Both the position numbers and the translations under genes were made by a program. The notes below the pieces were generated by a model. The model saw only the letters and a list, made by a program, of their open reading frames with translations, was not told where the DNA came from and did not search any database. A stretch of 64,000 bases of DNA from the NCBI RefSeq assembly GCF_009749465.1, contig NZ_WBIS01000002.1, positions 620,001 to 684,000 on the forward strand. Direction: 5' to 3'. Below are positions 7,789 to 15,277 of the stretch, piece after piece (the first letter of the stretch is position 1; each line of letters opens with the position of its first letter). Source of the DNA: Agromyces terreus (lineage in GTDB: Bacteria; Actinomycetota; Actinomycetes; Actinomycetales; Microbacteriaceae).

Positions 7789-8700
7789 TCAGGCGTGTGC
7801 GGGTGCTGCTGCGGGCGTGGGTGCTGGCTCGGGGAACGTCTCGGCGTAGTACCCCGAGATGTGGTCGTGGATGCGGCGGCGTGCGGTCGGGGCATCCGCG
7901 GCCCTGATGGCGTCGACGACCCCGCGGTGTTCACGGCGGAGGCGAGCGGATGTCGCGTGCCAGTCGTCGATGCGCGCGAGGCCGTCGAGCGCGTAGCCCT
8001 CGATGCTGCTGCGCAGGCCCGCCATCGTCGCGGTGACCACCTGGTTGCCGGATGCCTCGGCGAGGGCGAGGTGGAACGCGGCGTCGAGCGCGAGGAACTC
8101 GGCCGGCTCGAGGTCGGGGGAGTCCATGGCGTCGAGCAGGCGCTCGGCGGCGGGGAGCCCGCCGGCCTCGCCGGTCGAGGAGCCGCCGGTCGAGGAGCCG
8201 CCGGTCGAGGAGCCGCCGGTCGAGGAGCGAAGCGTCTCGAGACCAGCCCCCTCGCCGGTCGAGGAGCGAAGCGTCTCGAGACCAGCCCCCTCGCCGGTCG
8301 AGGAGCGAAGCGTCTCGAGACCAGCCTCCGCCCCCGCCCGCTCGGCGAGCTCGCCCGCGACCGCGGACTCGAGGATGAGCCGCGTGCGCACGATGTCGGC
8401 GACAGGGAAGCCGTGCGCGGCGACCTGCAGCCGCATGAGCGCGCTCATCGCGCCGCCGGGGGTCGCGACGATGATGGCGCCGGCGTTCGGGCCCGAGCCC
8501 GACGCCGTGCGCACGAGACCCATCGCCTCGAGCACGCGGAGCGCCTCGCGCACGCTCGACCGGCCCACGCCGAGGTCGGCGGCGAGGGCGCGCTCGCCGG
8601 GCAGTCGCTCGCCGGGCAGCAGGTCGCCGTCGAGCAGTCGTCGTTCGACGTGCTCGAGCACGGCGCGCCAGGCGCGGGGGCTCTCGGCCTCGATCGGCAT
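7789..8700 (-). CDS. FadR/GntR-family regulator (probable lactate regulator) carrying translated 39-bp repeats
   Basis: 303 residues. Residues 10-75 form the GntR winged helix ([33 protein letters not shown]). The rest is an FCD effector domain with [14 protein letters not shown] and [10 protein letters not shown] and a final RRRIHDHI, giving the usual Asp/His metal cluster. Residues about 125-176 are an insertion encoded by three 39-bp repeats plus shorter 15-bp partial copies, read as [13 protein letters not shown] and GGSST units. The insertion falls in a loop between the first FCD helices, so the protein may tolerate it. The start at 8700 follows two matching palindromic operators, which suggests autoregulation together with lldD downstream. 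Confidence 0.85.
   Translation of the reverse strand: MPIEAESPRAWRAVLEHVERRLLDGDLLPGERLPGERALAADLGVGRSSVREALRVLEAMGLVRTASGSGPNAGAIIVATPGGAMSALMRLQVAAHGFPVADIVRTRLILESAVAGELAERAGAEAGLETLRSSTGEGAGLETLRSSTGEGAGLETLRSSTGGSSTGGSSTGGSSTGEAGGLPAAERLLDAMDSPDLEPAEFLALDAAFHLALAEASGNQVVTATMAGLRSSIEGYALDGLARIDDWHATSARLRREHRGVVDAIRAADAPTARRRIHDHISGYYAETFPEPAPTPAAAPAHA
8173..8325 (+). repeat. Repeat cluster (GGTCGAGGAG...CTCGAGACC) inside the FadR-type gene
   Basis: Three copies of a 39-bp unit that starts GGTCGAGGAGCGAAGCG and continues TCTCGAGACC plus a spacer are preceded by several 15-bp truncated copies (GGTCGAGGAGCCGCC). All have the same orientation. Both lengths are multiples of three, so the host reading frame on the other strand stays open. 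The same family occurs at 18451-18635, 35361-35617 and 52761-52866. Confidence 0.9.
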
Positions 8701-8722
8701 GCCGGCTCCTTCCGCGCTGGTA

Positions 8723-8737
8723 TGTGGTCGGACCACA
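8723..8737. promoter_or_regulatory. FadR-type operator, site 1
   Basis: TGTGGTCGGACCACA is a perfect palindrome around one central base. The core TGGTCnGACCA fits operators of the FadR/LldR/PdhR class. It lies 22 bp upstream of the regulator start codon. Confidence 0.75.
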
Positions 8738-8745
8738 GTATCAGA

Positions 8746-8760
8746 TGTGGTCAGACCACA
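8746..8760. promoter_or_regulatory. FadR-type operator, site 2
   Basis: TGTGGTCAGACCACA is a second copy of the palindrome, centred 23 bp from site 1, about two helical turns away. Two dimers could bind on the same face of the DNA. This suggests cooperative repression of the regulator-lldD operon. Confidence 0.75.
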
Positions 8761-8793
8761 TGCATGCGCGTGCGAAGGGGATGCGCCCCGACG

Positions 8794-9936
8794 TCAGTCC
8801 TTCGACGGGCGCAGACGGATGCGGTTGCGCCCGGGCGTCTCGTCGAGCTCGATCTGGCTGTTGCGCGACTGCACGAAATCGGAGAACGAGCCGAAGCCGA
8901 GGCGGCGCTCCTGGAACGACGGGTCCATGCGCAGCATCTGGTTCTTCACGGCGCCGGACGGCTGCCACTCGTCGTCGTTCTTCGCGCGCAGCAGTTCGAG
9001 CGCCTTCACGAGCAGACGCCCCGGGTTGCGGGTCGGGGCGGCGGACTCCGGCGACATGAACGAGACCGTCGGCACGCCGCGCGGCCCGGTCGGTGCCGCC
9101 TGGACGGGCTCGTCGTCTTCGGCGACGGATGCCGCGGCGGCGGCCTTCGTCGAAGCGCCGCCGGACTTCGCGCGACGGTTCGTGCGCTTCGGCGCGGATG
9201 ACGCGGCGTCGCCCCCCGCATCTGCGCCGCTCTCGGCCGGCGTGTCGGGCGAGGCATCCGCGGCCCCGTCGGAGGTGGCGCCCCCGGCATCCTTGGCGGC
9301 CCCGCCCCGCCGCGACCCGCGACGCCCGGTGGTCGCCGGCGCTGGCGCCGAGGCATCCGCTTCGTCGTCGTCTTCATCGCTCTCGCTGGTGAGCAGGGCG
9401 TCGTAGTCGGCGTACTCGTCGCAGGAGGCGGTGAGCGCGCGGCTCGTGCCCCCGGCGACGCCGATGCCGACGACGTACCGCCCGAGGCGCTTGGCCTTCT
9501 GCGCGAGCGCGACGTAGTCGGAGTCGCCCGCGACGATGACGATGTGCGTGAGGTCGTCGATGCGGAACATGTCCTCGATCGCGTCGACCGCGAGCCGGAT
9601 GTCGGCGCCGTTCTTCGTCGCCGAGAGCGGGAACAGCTGCACGAGGTCGACCGCGCGATCGATGAGCTGGCCCCGGTAGCTCGCGTTCACGGGCGTCGAC
9701 CAGTCGGCGTACGCGCGGGCGATGGCGATGGTGCCGAACGTGGCCGCGAAGTCGAGCACGGCGTCGACGTCGACCGTGGCCTGCGTGAGGCGCTCGGCGG
9801 TCTCGGACGTGATCGTCTTGCGGCGGGAGGTGTCGCGTCGGTACTGGCTGTCGCCGTGCAGTTGGTCGTACCGCGAGATCACGATGTTGTCGAAGTCGAA
9901 GTACAGGGCCACGCGGGGTTCTGCCGAGACGGGCAT
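8794..9936 (-). CDS. NYN-domain putative ribonuclease with C-terminal OST-HTH/LOTUS-like domain
   Basis: 380 residues. The N-terminal NYN (PIN-like) domain shows LYFDFDNI (Asp14, Asp16), GADIRLAVDAIEDM and VIVAGDSDYVALAQKAKRLG, the conserved acidic residues that bind metal in this nuclease fold. A low-complexity Ala/Asp/Gly/Ser-rich linker of about 110 residues follows. The last 75 residues (LLVKALELLRAKNDDEWQPSGAVKNQMLRM, then FGSFSDFVQSR) resemble an OST-HTH/LOTUS RNA-binding domain, a known partner of NYN domains. It is probably an RNA-processing or decay factor; the target is unknown. The start at 9936 has AAGG about 8 nt upstream, and TAGCAT near 9965 on the minus strand is a likely -10 box. 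Confidence 0.8.
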   Translation of the reverse strand: MPVSAEPRVALYFDFDNIVISRYDQLHGDSQYRRDTSRRKTITSETAERLTQATVDVDAVLDFAATFGTIAIARAYADWSTPVNASYRGQLIDRAVDLVQLFPLSATKNGADIRLAVDAIEDMFRIDDLTHIVIVAGDSDYVALAQKAKRLGRYVVGIGVAGGTSRALTASCDEYADYDALLTSESDEDDDEADASAPAPATTGRRGSRRGGAAKDAGGATSDGAADASPDTPAESGADAGGDAASSAPKRTNRRAKSGGASTKAAAAASVAEDDEPVQAAPTGPRGVPTVSFMSPESAAPTRNPGRLLVKALELLRAKNDDEWQPSGAVKNQMLRMDPSFQERRLGFGSFSDFVQSRNSQIELDETPGRNRIRLRPSKD

Positions 9937-10025
9937 GAAGACCTTCCGTAGAGGATGTGCCTCCGATGCTACGCCCGGGGGCTGGCAAGAGGCCGGGATC
10001 GTGCGGCCGGCGGCTTCGGAGCGCG

Positions 10026-10439
10026 TCAGGACAGGTGCGCGAGCAGGGCGATCACGAGCGAGAGGGCGAGCACGTTCAGCACGACGGTGAACCAGAACAC
10101 CCGCCGGAACGAGCGCTTGCGCGTCTTGTGGCGGAACAGCTGCTGCGCCACGAGGGCGCCCGGCCAGCCGCCGAGGAGGCCGAGCAGGTGCAGCGTGCTC
10201 TCGGGCGTCCGCCGCCGGCCCGCGCGGCCCGCGGCCGCCTTGTCGAGACCGTATGCCGCGAACGCGACGACGCTCAGACCGGCGGAGATCGCCGGAAGCC
10301 ACCAGGGCAGGTCGAGCACGACGTACGCCACGGCGAACGCGGCCACGAAGACGATGAGCACCGTCCACGAGAGCGAGGAGGGCAGCGGGCGCGAGAGGTC
10401 GCGGTCGGCGCGCGGCGCCGGTCGGGCTGTGGTGGGCAC
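10026..10439 (-). CDS. DUF1294 family membrane protein
   Basis: 137 residues with three or four hydrophobic segments. The motif LLGGWPGALVAQQLFRHKTRKRSFRRVFW is the DUF1294 signature; in many bacteria this domain is fused to a cold-shock domain, but here it stands alone. The function is unknown. The GTG start is preceded by TAGGCT with 6 nt between, so the transcript is probably leaderless. It is a single gene, downstream of the DJ-1/PfpI gene but with its own promoter. Confidence 0.82.
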   Translation of the reverse strand: MPTTARPAPRADRDLSRPLPSSLSWTVLIVFVAAFAVAYVVLDLPWWLPAISAGLSVVAFAAYGLDKAAAGRAGRRRTPESTLHLLGLLGGWPGALVAQQLFRHKTRKRSFRRVFWFTVVLNVLALSLVIALLAHLS

Positions 10440-10500
10440 GGCAGGAGCCTAGTCGGCGGATGCCGACTGCCGGCAGCCCGGGGCGTCGCGCGCCAGGGCG

Positions 10501-11094
10501 TCAGACGGATGCCGCGGCGAGCTCGTCCTCGGCGCGCACCCCGGCCTCGGCGAGCACGCCGAGGAACGCCTTCATCCAGGTGCCGTTGTCGGGCCACGCC
10601 CGCGACGTGACGAGGTTGCCGTCGACGACGCCGCCGCCGTTCTCGAACGCGGCGCCCACGACCTCGAGGTCGATCGCCAGCTCGGGGTAGATCGACGAGG
10701 TGCGCCCGCCGAGCACGCCGGCGGCCGCGAGCAGCAGCGGGCCGTGGCAGGTGGCCGCGACCGGGGCATCCGTCTCGAAGAAGTGCCGCACGATGCGCTT
10801 CGCGTCCTCGTTGTTGCGCAGGTACTCGGGCGCACGGCCGCCGGGGATCACGATCGCGGCGTAGTCGGCCGGGTCGACGTCGGCGAGCGCGACATCCGCC
10901 GGCCAGGCGTGGCCGAGCTTCTCGGTGTACGTGTCGAAGCCGTCGACGAAGTCGTGCACGACGAACTGGAGCTTGCGCACCTCGGGCGCGCCGATGTGCA
11001 CCTCGAAGCCCTCCTCCTTGAGGCGCTCGTACGGGTAGAGGACCTCGAGCGTCTCGGCGGCGTCGCCGGTGATGATGAGGATCTTGCGGGCCAT
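10501..11094 (-). CDS. DJ-1/PfpI family (type 1 glutamine amidotransferase-like) protein
   Basis: 197 residues. KILIITGDAAETLEVLYPYERL and VIPGGRAPEYLR are typical of the DJ-1/PfpI superfamily, and ATCHGPLLLAAAG holds the cysteine of the nucleophile elbow. TSRAWPDNGTWMKAFL matches the C-terminal PfpI segment. Members act as glyoxalases, deglycases, chaperones or proteases, and the exact activity cannot be read from sequence. The start at 11094 has GGAGG 5-9 nt upstream. The open frame continues upstream to 11238, but the extension is low-complexity and not homologous. The 227-bp gap upstream is shared with the divergent IclR gene. Confidence 0.85.
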   Translation of the reverse strand: MARKILIITGDAAETLEVLYPYERLKEEGFEVHIGAPEVRKLQFVVHDFVDGFDTYTEKLGHAWPADVALADVDPADYAAIVIPGGRAPEYLRNNEDAKRIVRHFFETDAPVAATCHGPLLLAAAGVLGGRTSSIYPELAIDLEVVGAAFENGGGVVDGNLVTSRAWPDNGTWMKAFLGVLAEAGVRAEDELAAASV

Positions 11095-11309
11095 GGGGTA
11101 CCTCCGGGTGGGTCTGCACGTCGATGTGCGTTTCGATGTCGGATGCCGCGGGTCGGCGACTCGGGCAGGCCGCCGGTGTCGGCGGCGACACGTCGACTCT
11201 GCGCCCGCCCCGCGGCATCCGTCACGCCCCGTTCGCACTATGTGCGAAACCCCGTCGGATCCGCTGCGCGCGGCGCCGAGCAGCCCTCCCGCCGGGCGGC
11301 GGCCGGGCG

Positions 11310-11315
11310 TAGCAT
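11310..11315 (+). promoter_or_regulatory. -10 box (TAGCAT) of a leaderless transcript
   Basis: TAGCAT ends 6 nt before the ATG at 11322, the spacing seen at about ten other genes in this window. Confidence 0.55.
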
Positions 11316-11321
11316 CGGGGC

Positions 11322-12098
11322 ATGAGCGCAGTGGAGCGTCACGGTGGCGCCGGCATCCAGTCGGCCGAGCGCGTGCTGCGCATCCTCGAACTCGTCGGCG
11401 CGGCGCCGACCGGCCTGACCGCCGCCGAGATCGCCGAGCAGCTCGGCCTCGGCCAGTCGACGACCTACCGGCTGCTCGCCACGCTGCACCGGCAGGACTA
11501 CCTCGCGCGGCAGTCGGGCGAGCACCGCTACATCCTGGGGCGCACCGTCGATCAGCTGGGCCGCGCGTTGCAATACCAGCTCGTGGCGACCGATCCGGTG
11601 CGGCAGGTGCTGCGTGCGATGCACGACGCCGTGGGCGCGCCCGCCTACCTCACGGTGTTCCGCGGCGACGATATCGCCGTCGCGCACATCGAGGACTCGC
11701 CCGAGCACCCCCGCATCGGCCAACTGCACGTCGGCTTCTCGGAGGCGTCGCACACGACCGCGTTCGGCAAGCTCATGCTCGCCTCGCGCGACGACGCCGG
11801 CGTGGCCCGGTTCCTCGAACGGCACGGCGCGCGCCGGCTCACGGCATCGACGATCACGGATGCCGCGGCGCTGCGCGACGCCCTCGACGAGGTGCGCGCC
11901 CAGCAGCTCGCCGTCGAGGTCGAGGAGTACCTGCCCAAGCTCGCCTGCATCGCCGCGCCCGTGCGCTCGAACGCCGGGCGCACGGTCGGCGCGGTCTCGG
12001 TGTCGGTTCCCGCGTCGGAGCTCTCCTCGCGCGCAGGCGACCTCGAACGCGCCGTGCGCCGGGGTGCGTGGCAGGTGTCGGCGCGGCTCGCCGGCTGA
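11322..12098 (+). CDS. IclR family transcriptional regulator
   Basis: 258 residues. Residues 12-75 are the winged helix (QSAERVLRILELVGAAPTGLTAAEIAEQLGLGQSTTYRLLATL) and residues 80-258 the IclR effector domain, with FSEASHTTAFGKLMLAS and a C-terminal CIAAPVRSNAGRTVGAVSVSVPASEL. IclR proteins respond to small aromatic or carboxylic acids and often regulate a divergent gene, here the DJ-1/PfpI protein, but no target or ligand is evident. The leaderless start is supported by the TAGCAT box. Confidence 0.88.
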   Translation: MSAVERHGGAGIQSAERVLRILELVGAAPTGLTAAEIAEQLGLGQSTTYRLLATLHRQDYLARQSGEHRYILGRTVDQLGRALQYQLVATDPVRQVLRAMHDAVGAPAYLTVFRGDDIAVAHIEDSPEHPRIGQLHVGFSEASHTTAFGKLMLASRDDAGVARFLERHGARRLTASTITDAAALRDALDEVRAQQLAVEVEEYLPKLACIAAPVRSNAGRTVGAVSVSVPASELSSRAGDLERAVRRGAWQVSARLAG

Positions 12099-12251
12099 GC
12101 GCGCCTGCGGCGGGCTCCGGCATCCGCCGACTCGCGCCATCCGCCGACCTGCGGCATCCGCTGCTCTGCGGCATCCGCCGCCCCCGAACGGGGGCAGACA
12201 CCGTATCCGTGCGCCGATACGCTCGCGGGAGGCTGTCGTCTGGGGGAAACC

Positions 12252-13871
12252 ATGGCTCACCGTCGAACACGGCCGCTCGCGGCCGCCGTCGCGCTCACCG
12301 CGGTCGCGCTCACCGCGGTCGCGCTCGCCGCCTGCGCGCCCGACCCCGAACCGTACGCGCCGCGCGTCGCGAGCGACGGCCCGCCGCCGGTCGACGCCGT
12401 GCAGGTGCCCGACGGCAGCATCGACGCCGCGGTCGAGGAGCTGCCGGGCGACATCGCGAAGATCATGGACACGTCGGGCATCCCCGGGGTCGCAGTGGCC
12501 GTCGTGCACGGCGACGAGGTGCTGTTCGCCGAGGGGTTCGGCGTGCGCGAACTCGGCGAGCCGGCGAAGGTCGACGCCGACACCGTGTTCCAGATCGCGT
12601 CGATGTCGAAGCCGATCGCGGCCACCGTCGTCGCCTCGCAGCTGGGCGACGAGCTCGGCTGGGACACCCCGGCCGCGCCGCTGCTGCCCGGCTTCTCGCT
12701 CCAGGACCCGTGGGTGACCGAGCACGTCACCGTCGGCGACCTGTTCGCGCACCGCAGCGGGCTCCCGCCCGCCGCGGGCGACGACCTCGAAGACGTCGGA
12801 TACGACCGCGACTACATCTTGGGCCACCTCGACCTGCAGCCCCTCAACCCGTTCCGCACCGCATACGGGTACGCCAACTTCGGGCTCACCGCGGGTGCCG
12901 AGGCCGTCGCGAACGCCGTCGGCACCGACTGGGAGACCCTCTCCGACGAGGCGCTCTACGACCCGCTCGGCATGGACTCGACGAGCTCGCGGTACGACGA
13001 CTTCCTCGCCGAAGACGACCGAGCCGTGCTGCACACCCTCGAGCGGGGCGAGTTCACGGCGCTGTACCAACGCGACGCCGACGCGCAGACACCCGCCGGC
13101 GGGGTGAGCTCGAGCGTGAACGACCTCGCGAAGTGGCTGACCCTGCTCATCGGCGACGGCATGTTCGACGGACAGGAGCTCGTGGATCCCGACGCCCTGC
13201 TGCCCGCGATCACACCACAGATCGTCTCGTCGCACTCGGCGGCACCCGACCACCGCGCGGGCTCCTACGGCTTCGGCTTCAACACCGGCACCGACCCCAC
13301 CGGGCACACCACGTTCAGCCATTCGGGCGCGTTCAGCCTGGGCGGCTCGACCAACTTCCAGGTGGTGCCCGCGCTCGACCTCGGCGTCGTCGCGATCACG
13401 AACGGCGCGCCCATCGGAGTGCCCGAGGCGATCGTGAGCACCTTCCTCGACCGCGTGCAGTTCGGCGAGGTGCACCGCGACTGGCTCGCCGACTACGGGC
13501 AGGCCCTCGCGCACTACACCGAGCCCGCGGGCGACCTGGCCGGTCAGGAGGCGCCGACGGATGCCGCGGCCCCGGGCCGGCTCGACGGGTACGCGGGCAC
13601 CTGGACCAACCCGTACTTCGGCGAAGCCGTCGTCACCGTCGAGGGCGACGCGCTCGTCGCCCGGCTCGGGCCCGACGGCGCCTACGTGCTCGACCTCGAA
13701 CCGTGGGACGGCGACACCTTCGCCTACGTGCCCACCGGCGAGAACGCGCCGTGGGGATCGCTGGCCTCGGCCGCGTTCACGCTCGACGGCGTCGTGGACA
13801 CGATGAACCTGCAGTTCTTCGACGCGAACGGGCTCGGCACCTGGACACGTCTCGGCATCGGGACGCCCTGA
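12252..13871 (+). CDS. Class C beta-lactamase-related serine hydrolase, lipoprotein
   Basis: 539 residues. A signal peptide with lipobox (LAAC, Cys28) is followed by a class C beta-lactamase/penicillin-binding-protein-like domain: SxxK as SMSK (Ser117, Lys120), the Tyr-x-Asn motif in YGYANFG near 207, and FSHSGAF as the HxG-type third motif near 356. Residues after about 430 form an extra beta-rich domain. Such enzymes are usually D-amino peptidases, esterases or transpeptidase relatives rather than antibiotic resistance enzymes. The signal peptide contains a 15-bp tandem duplication (LTAV-A twice). A purine-rich GGGGGAAA precedes the ATG. Confidence 0.83.
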   Translation: MAHRRTRPLAAAVALTAVALTAVALAACAPDPEPYAPRVASDGPPPVDAVQVPDGSIDAAVEELPGDIAKIMDTSGIPGVAVAVVHGDEVLFAEGFGVRELGEPAKVDADTVFQIASMSKPIAATVVASQLGDELGWDTPAAPLLPGFSLQDPWVTEHVTVGDLFAHRSGLPPAAGDDLEDVGYDRDYILGHLDLQPLNPFRTAYGYANFGLTAGAEAVANAVGTDWETLSDEALYDPLGMDSTSSRYDDFLAEDDRAVLHTLERGEFTALYQRDADAQTPAGGVSSSVNDLAKWLTLLIGDGMFDGQELVDPDALLPAITPQIVSSHSAAPDHRAGSYGFGFNTGTDPTGHTTFSHSGAFSLGGSTNFQVVPALDLGVVAITNGAPIGVPEAIVSTFLDRVQFGEVHRDWLADYGQALAHYTEPAGDLAGQEAPTDAAAPGRLDGYAGTWTNPYFGEAVVTVEGDALVARLGPDGAYVLDLEPWDGDTFAYVPTGENAPWGSLASAAFTLDGVVDTMNLQFFDANGLGTWTRLGIGTP

Positions 13872-13901
13872 GGTATCCGGCATCCGGCATCCGGCATCCG
13901 G

Positions 13902-13965
13902 AACTCAGGAGATTCACGATGACGGATGCCTCAGCGCGGCCGTCTGCCCGGATCTCCTGAATTCT
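13902..13965. repeat. Palindromic element, copy A (ends GAACTCAGGAG / CTCCTGAATTC)
   Basis: A 64-bp element has imperfect outer arms containing TCAGGAGAT and ATCTCCTGA and a second inner inverted repeat GACGGATGCC/GGC(GG)CCGTC. It lies between the serine hydrolase gene and the end of the DUF559 gene; the last 12 codons of the DUF559 gene are read from it. A short tandem run of CCGGCAT sits directly before it. Related copies are at 15057-15120, 15164-15229 and, more distantly, 52295-52383. Confidence 0.85.
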
Positions 13966-14920
13966 CGTGCCTGTGCTCGCGCGCGATCTCGGGTGAGGCC
14001 AGCGCGCCGGGCGCGGCTGTCGGTACGGGCCCCGGCAGCGCCGTGCTCCGGCGGTGCGCCCCGCGGGCGATCAGCGAGAGGATGCCGGCGGCGGTGCGCT
14101 CCCAGTCGTGCATGACCTGCCGGTAGCTCAGGCGCAGCACCAGGTAGCCGCGCATCGTCAGCTCGAAGTCGCGCCGCCGGTCGTTCTCGAAGTCGGCGCG
14201 GCTGCTGTGGAAGGCCCATCCGTCGACCTCGATGACCAGCCGCTCGCCCACCAGGAAGTCGACGGACCCGACTCCGACGATCTGCACCTGGGTGCGGAAC
14301 CGGATGCGGCGGGAACGCAGGAACAGGCGCACCTTCGTCTCGAGACCGGACTGGCCGCCGAAGTCGAGCAGATCGAGCCGCGCTCGTCGACCGCTCGGCA
14401 TGGCGGCTCGCACCAGGTCGAGGTGCGCGGGCTCGAGCACCCGGCGGTCGAGCGCCGATTCGACCGCGGCGAGCGCCTCGGCGATCGGAGCGCAGGCGAA
14501 CATCTCGCCGAGCGCCGTCGAGAGCGCATCGCGCGCGCGGGCGCCGTCGAGCCTGCCGCGGTAGTGCAGGCAGACGCCGTGGGCATCGGCATCGAGCGGG
14601 AGCATCCGATCGTCGGGGCAGCGCAGCCGAGCGGCATTCGCGGCGACGCGGACGTGGAGCCGATCGCGCTCCGGCACCCAGAGCCCGTGGAGCCGGGAGA
14701 CCGTGGATGCCGTCGCCATGCCGCCGACCCGCACCGCCCGAACGACGTCGGGCGCGGCCTCGGGCGCCGCGAACCAGCCGTTGCGCACGCGGATCACCGC
14801 GCCGGTTCGCACGGCCCGCGACAGTTCGCCGCGGGCGATGCCGACCCGATCGAACGCGGGGTACGCGGCCGCGCCGCCGCCGCGTCGGAGGACGTCGAGC
14901 AGTCGTGTCGTGGGAGTCAT
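13931..14920 (-). CDS. DUF559 / Vsr-like endonuclease-domain protein with AbiEi-like N-terminus
   Basis: 329 residues. The C-terminal half is a restriction-endonuclease-like fold: SGLETKVRLFL, VQIVGVGSVDFLVGERLVIEVDGWAFHSSRADFENDRRRDFEL, with Asp in VDFLV and Glu/Asp in IEVDGW forming a PD-(D/E)XK-like centre as in Vsr. The first 170 residues include a small helical region (RGELSRAVRTGAVIRVRNGWFA) like the AbiEi antitoxin N-terminal domain and ATASTVSRLHGLWV. Such genes are frequent in Microbacteriaceae and no function is proven. The gene is bracketed by palindromic elements: copy A covers its 3' end and copies B and C lie upstream. The C-terminal 12 residues come from copy A, so they may be a late addition. 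Confidence 0.75.
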   Translation of the reverse strand: MTPTTRLLDVLRRGGGAAAYPAFDRVGIARGELSRAVRTGAVIRVRNGWFAAPEAAPDVVRAVRVGGMATASTVSRLHGLWVPERDRLHVRVAANAARLRCPDDRMLPLDADAHGVCLHYRGRLDGARARDALSTALGEMFACAPIAEALAAVESALDRRVLEPAHLDLVRAAMPSGRRARLDLLDFGGQSGLETKVRLFLRSRRIRFRTQVQIVGVGSVDFLVGERLVIEVDGWAFHSSRADFENDRRRDFELTMRGYLVLRLSYRQVMHDWERTAAGILSLIARGAHRRSTALPGPVPTAAPGALASPEIAREHRHENSGDPGRRPR

Positions 14921-15056
14921 GCGGACGAGTGTGCGTCGTGCATCGGCCCGCGGCGTTCGCCCGATCGCGTCAGCCGGTGAACCCGGCTCGGCGCGAGGCT
15001 CGGGAGGAGGAGTCGGCGCGCGCGGAGCCCGGGCACAGGGCTCGAAGCGGCATCCG

Positions 15057-15120
15057 GAATTCAGGAGATCCGCGACGACGGATGCCTCAGGGCGGCCGTC
15101 TGCTCGAATCTCCTGAATTC
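15057..15120. repeat. Palindromic element, copy B (GAATTCAGGAGAT...ATCTCCTGAATTC)
   Basis: A 64-bp element with perfect 13-bp outer arms and the inner pair GACGGATGCC / GGCGGCCGTC. It is preceded by GGGCACAGGGCTCG, also found before copy C, so the two lie in a direct tandem array with a period of about 108 bp. Confidence 0.88.
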
Positions 15121-15163
15121 TCGGCCGCGCGCGCTACCGGGCACAGGGCTCGGCGCGGCATCC

Positions 15164-15229
15164 GAAATTCAGGAGATTCGCGTCGACGGATGCCTCAGGG
15201 CGGCCGTCTGGCCGGGTTTCCTGAGTTTC
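15164..15229. repeat. Palindromic element, copy C
   Basis: It has the same inner GACGGATGCCTCAGGGCGGC sequence as copy B. The outer arms are degraded on the right side (TTTCCTGAGTTTC), so it is probably an older or diverged copy. Confidence 0.85.
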
Positions 15230-15277
15230 GGCGGGTTGGCGGGCGGGCGGGTCGGCGGGCGGGTCGGCGGGCGCGGG

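Larger units (their letters stand above)
14921..15277. other. 357-bp intergenic region holding two palindromic elements and a GC-rich tandem repeat
   Basis: No convincing gene is seen. The stretch holds copies B and C of the TCAGGAG element and, at 15238-15275, tandem repeats of GGCGGGCGGGTC. Confidence 0.7.

Noticed and set aside
8173..8325. Short regular repeats that might be a CRISPR array
   Set aside because: The spacers are near-identical or absent, the units lie inside a coding sequence, and no cas genes are nearby.
12181..12196. CCCCC-GAAC-GGGGG as terminator of the IclR gene
   Set aside because: The stem is only 5 bp and the sequence runs directly into the promoter of the serine hydrolase gene; support is too weak to list it.
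13931..14920. DUF559/AbiEi-like gene as one half of an abortive-infection toxin-antitoxin pair
   Set aside because: No AbiEii-type nucleotidyltransferase toxin gene is adjacent on either side, so a type IV pair cannot be supported.
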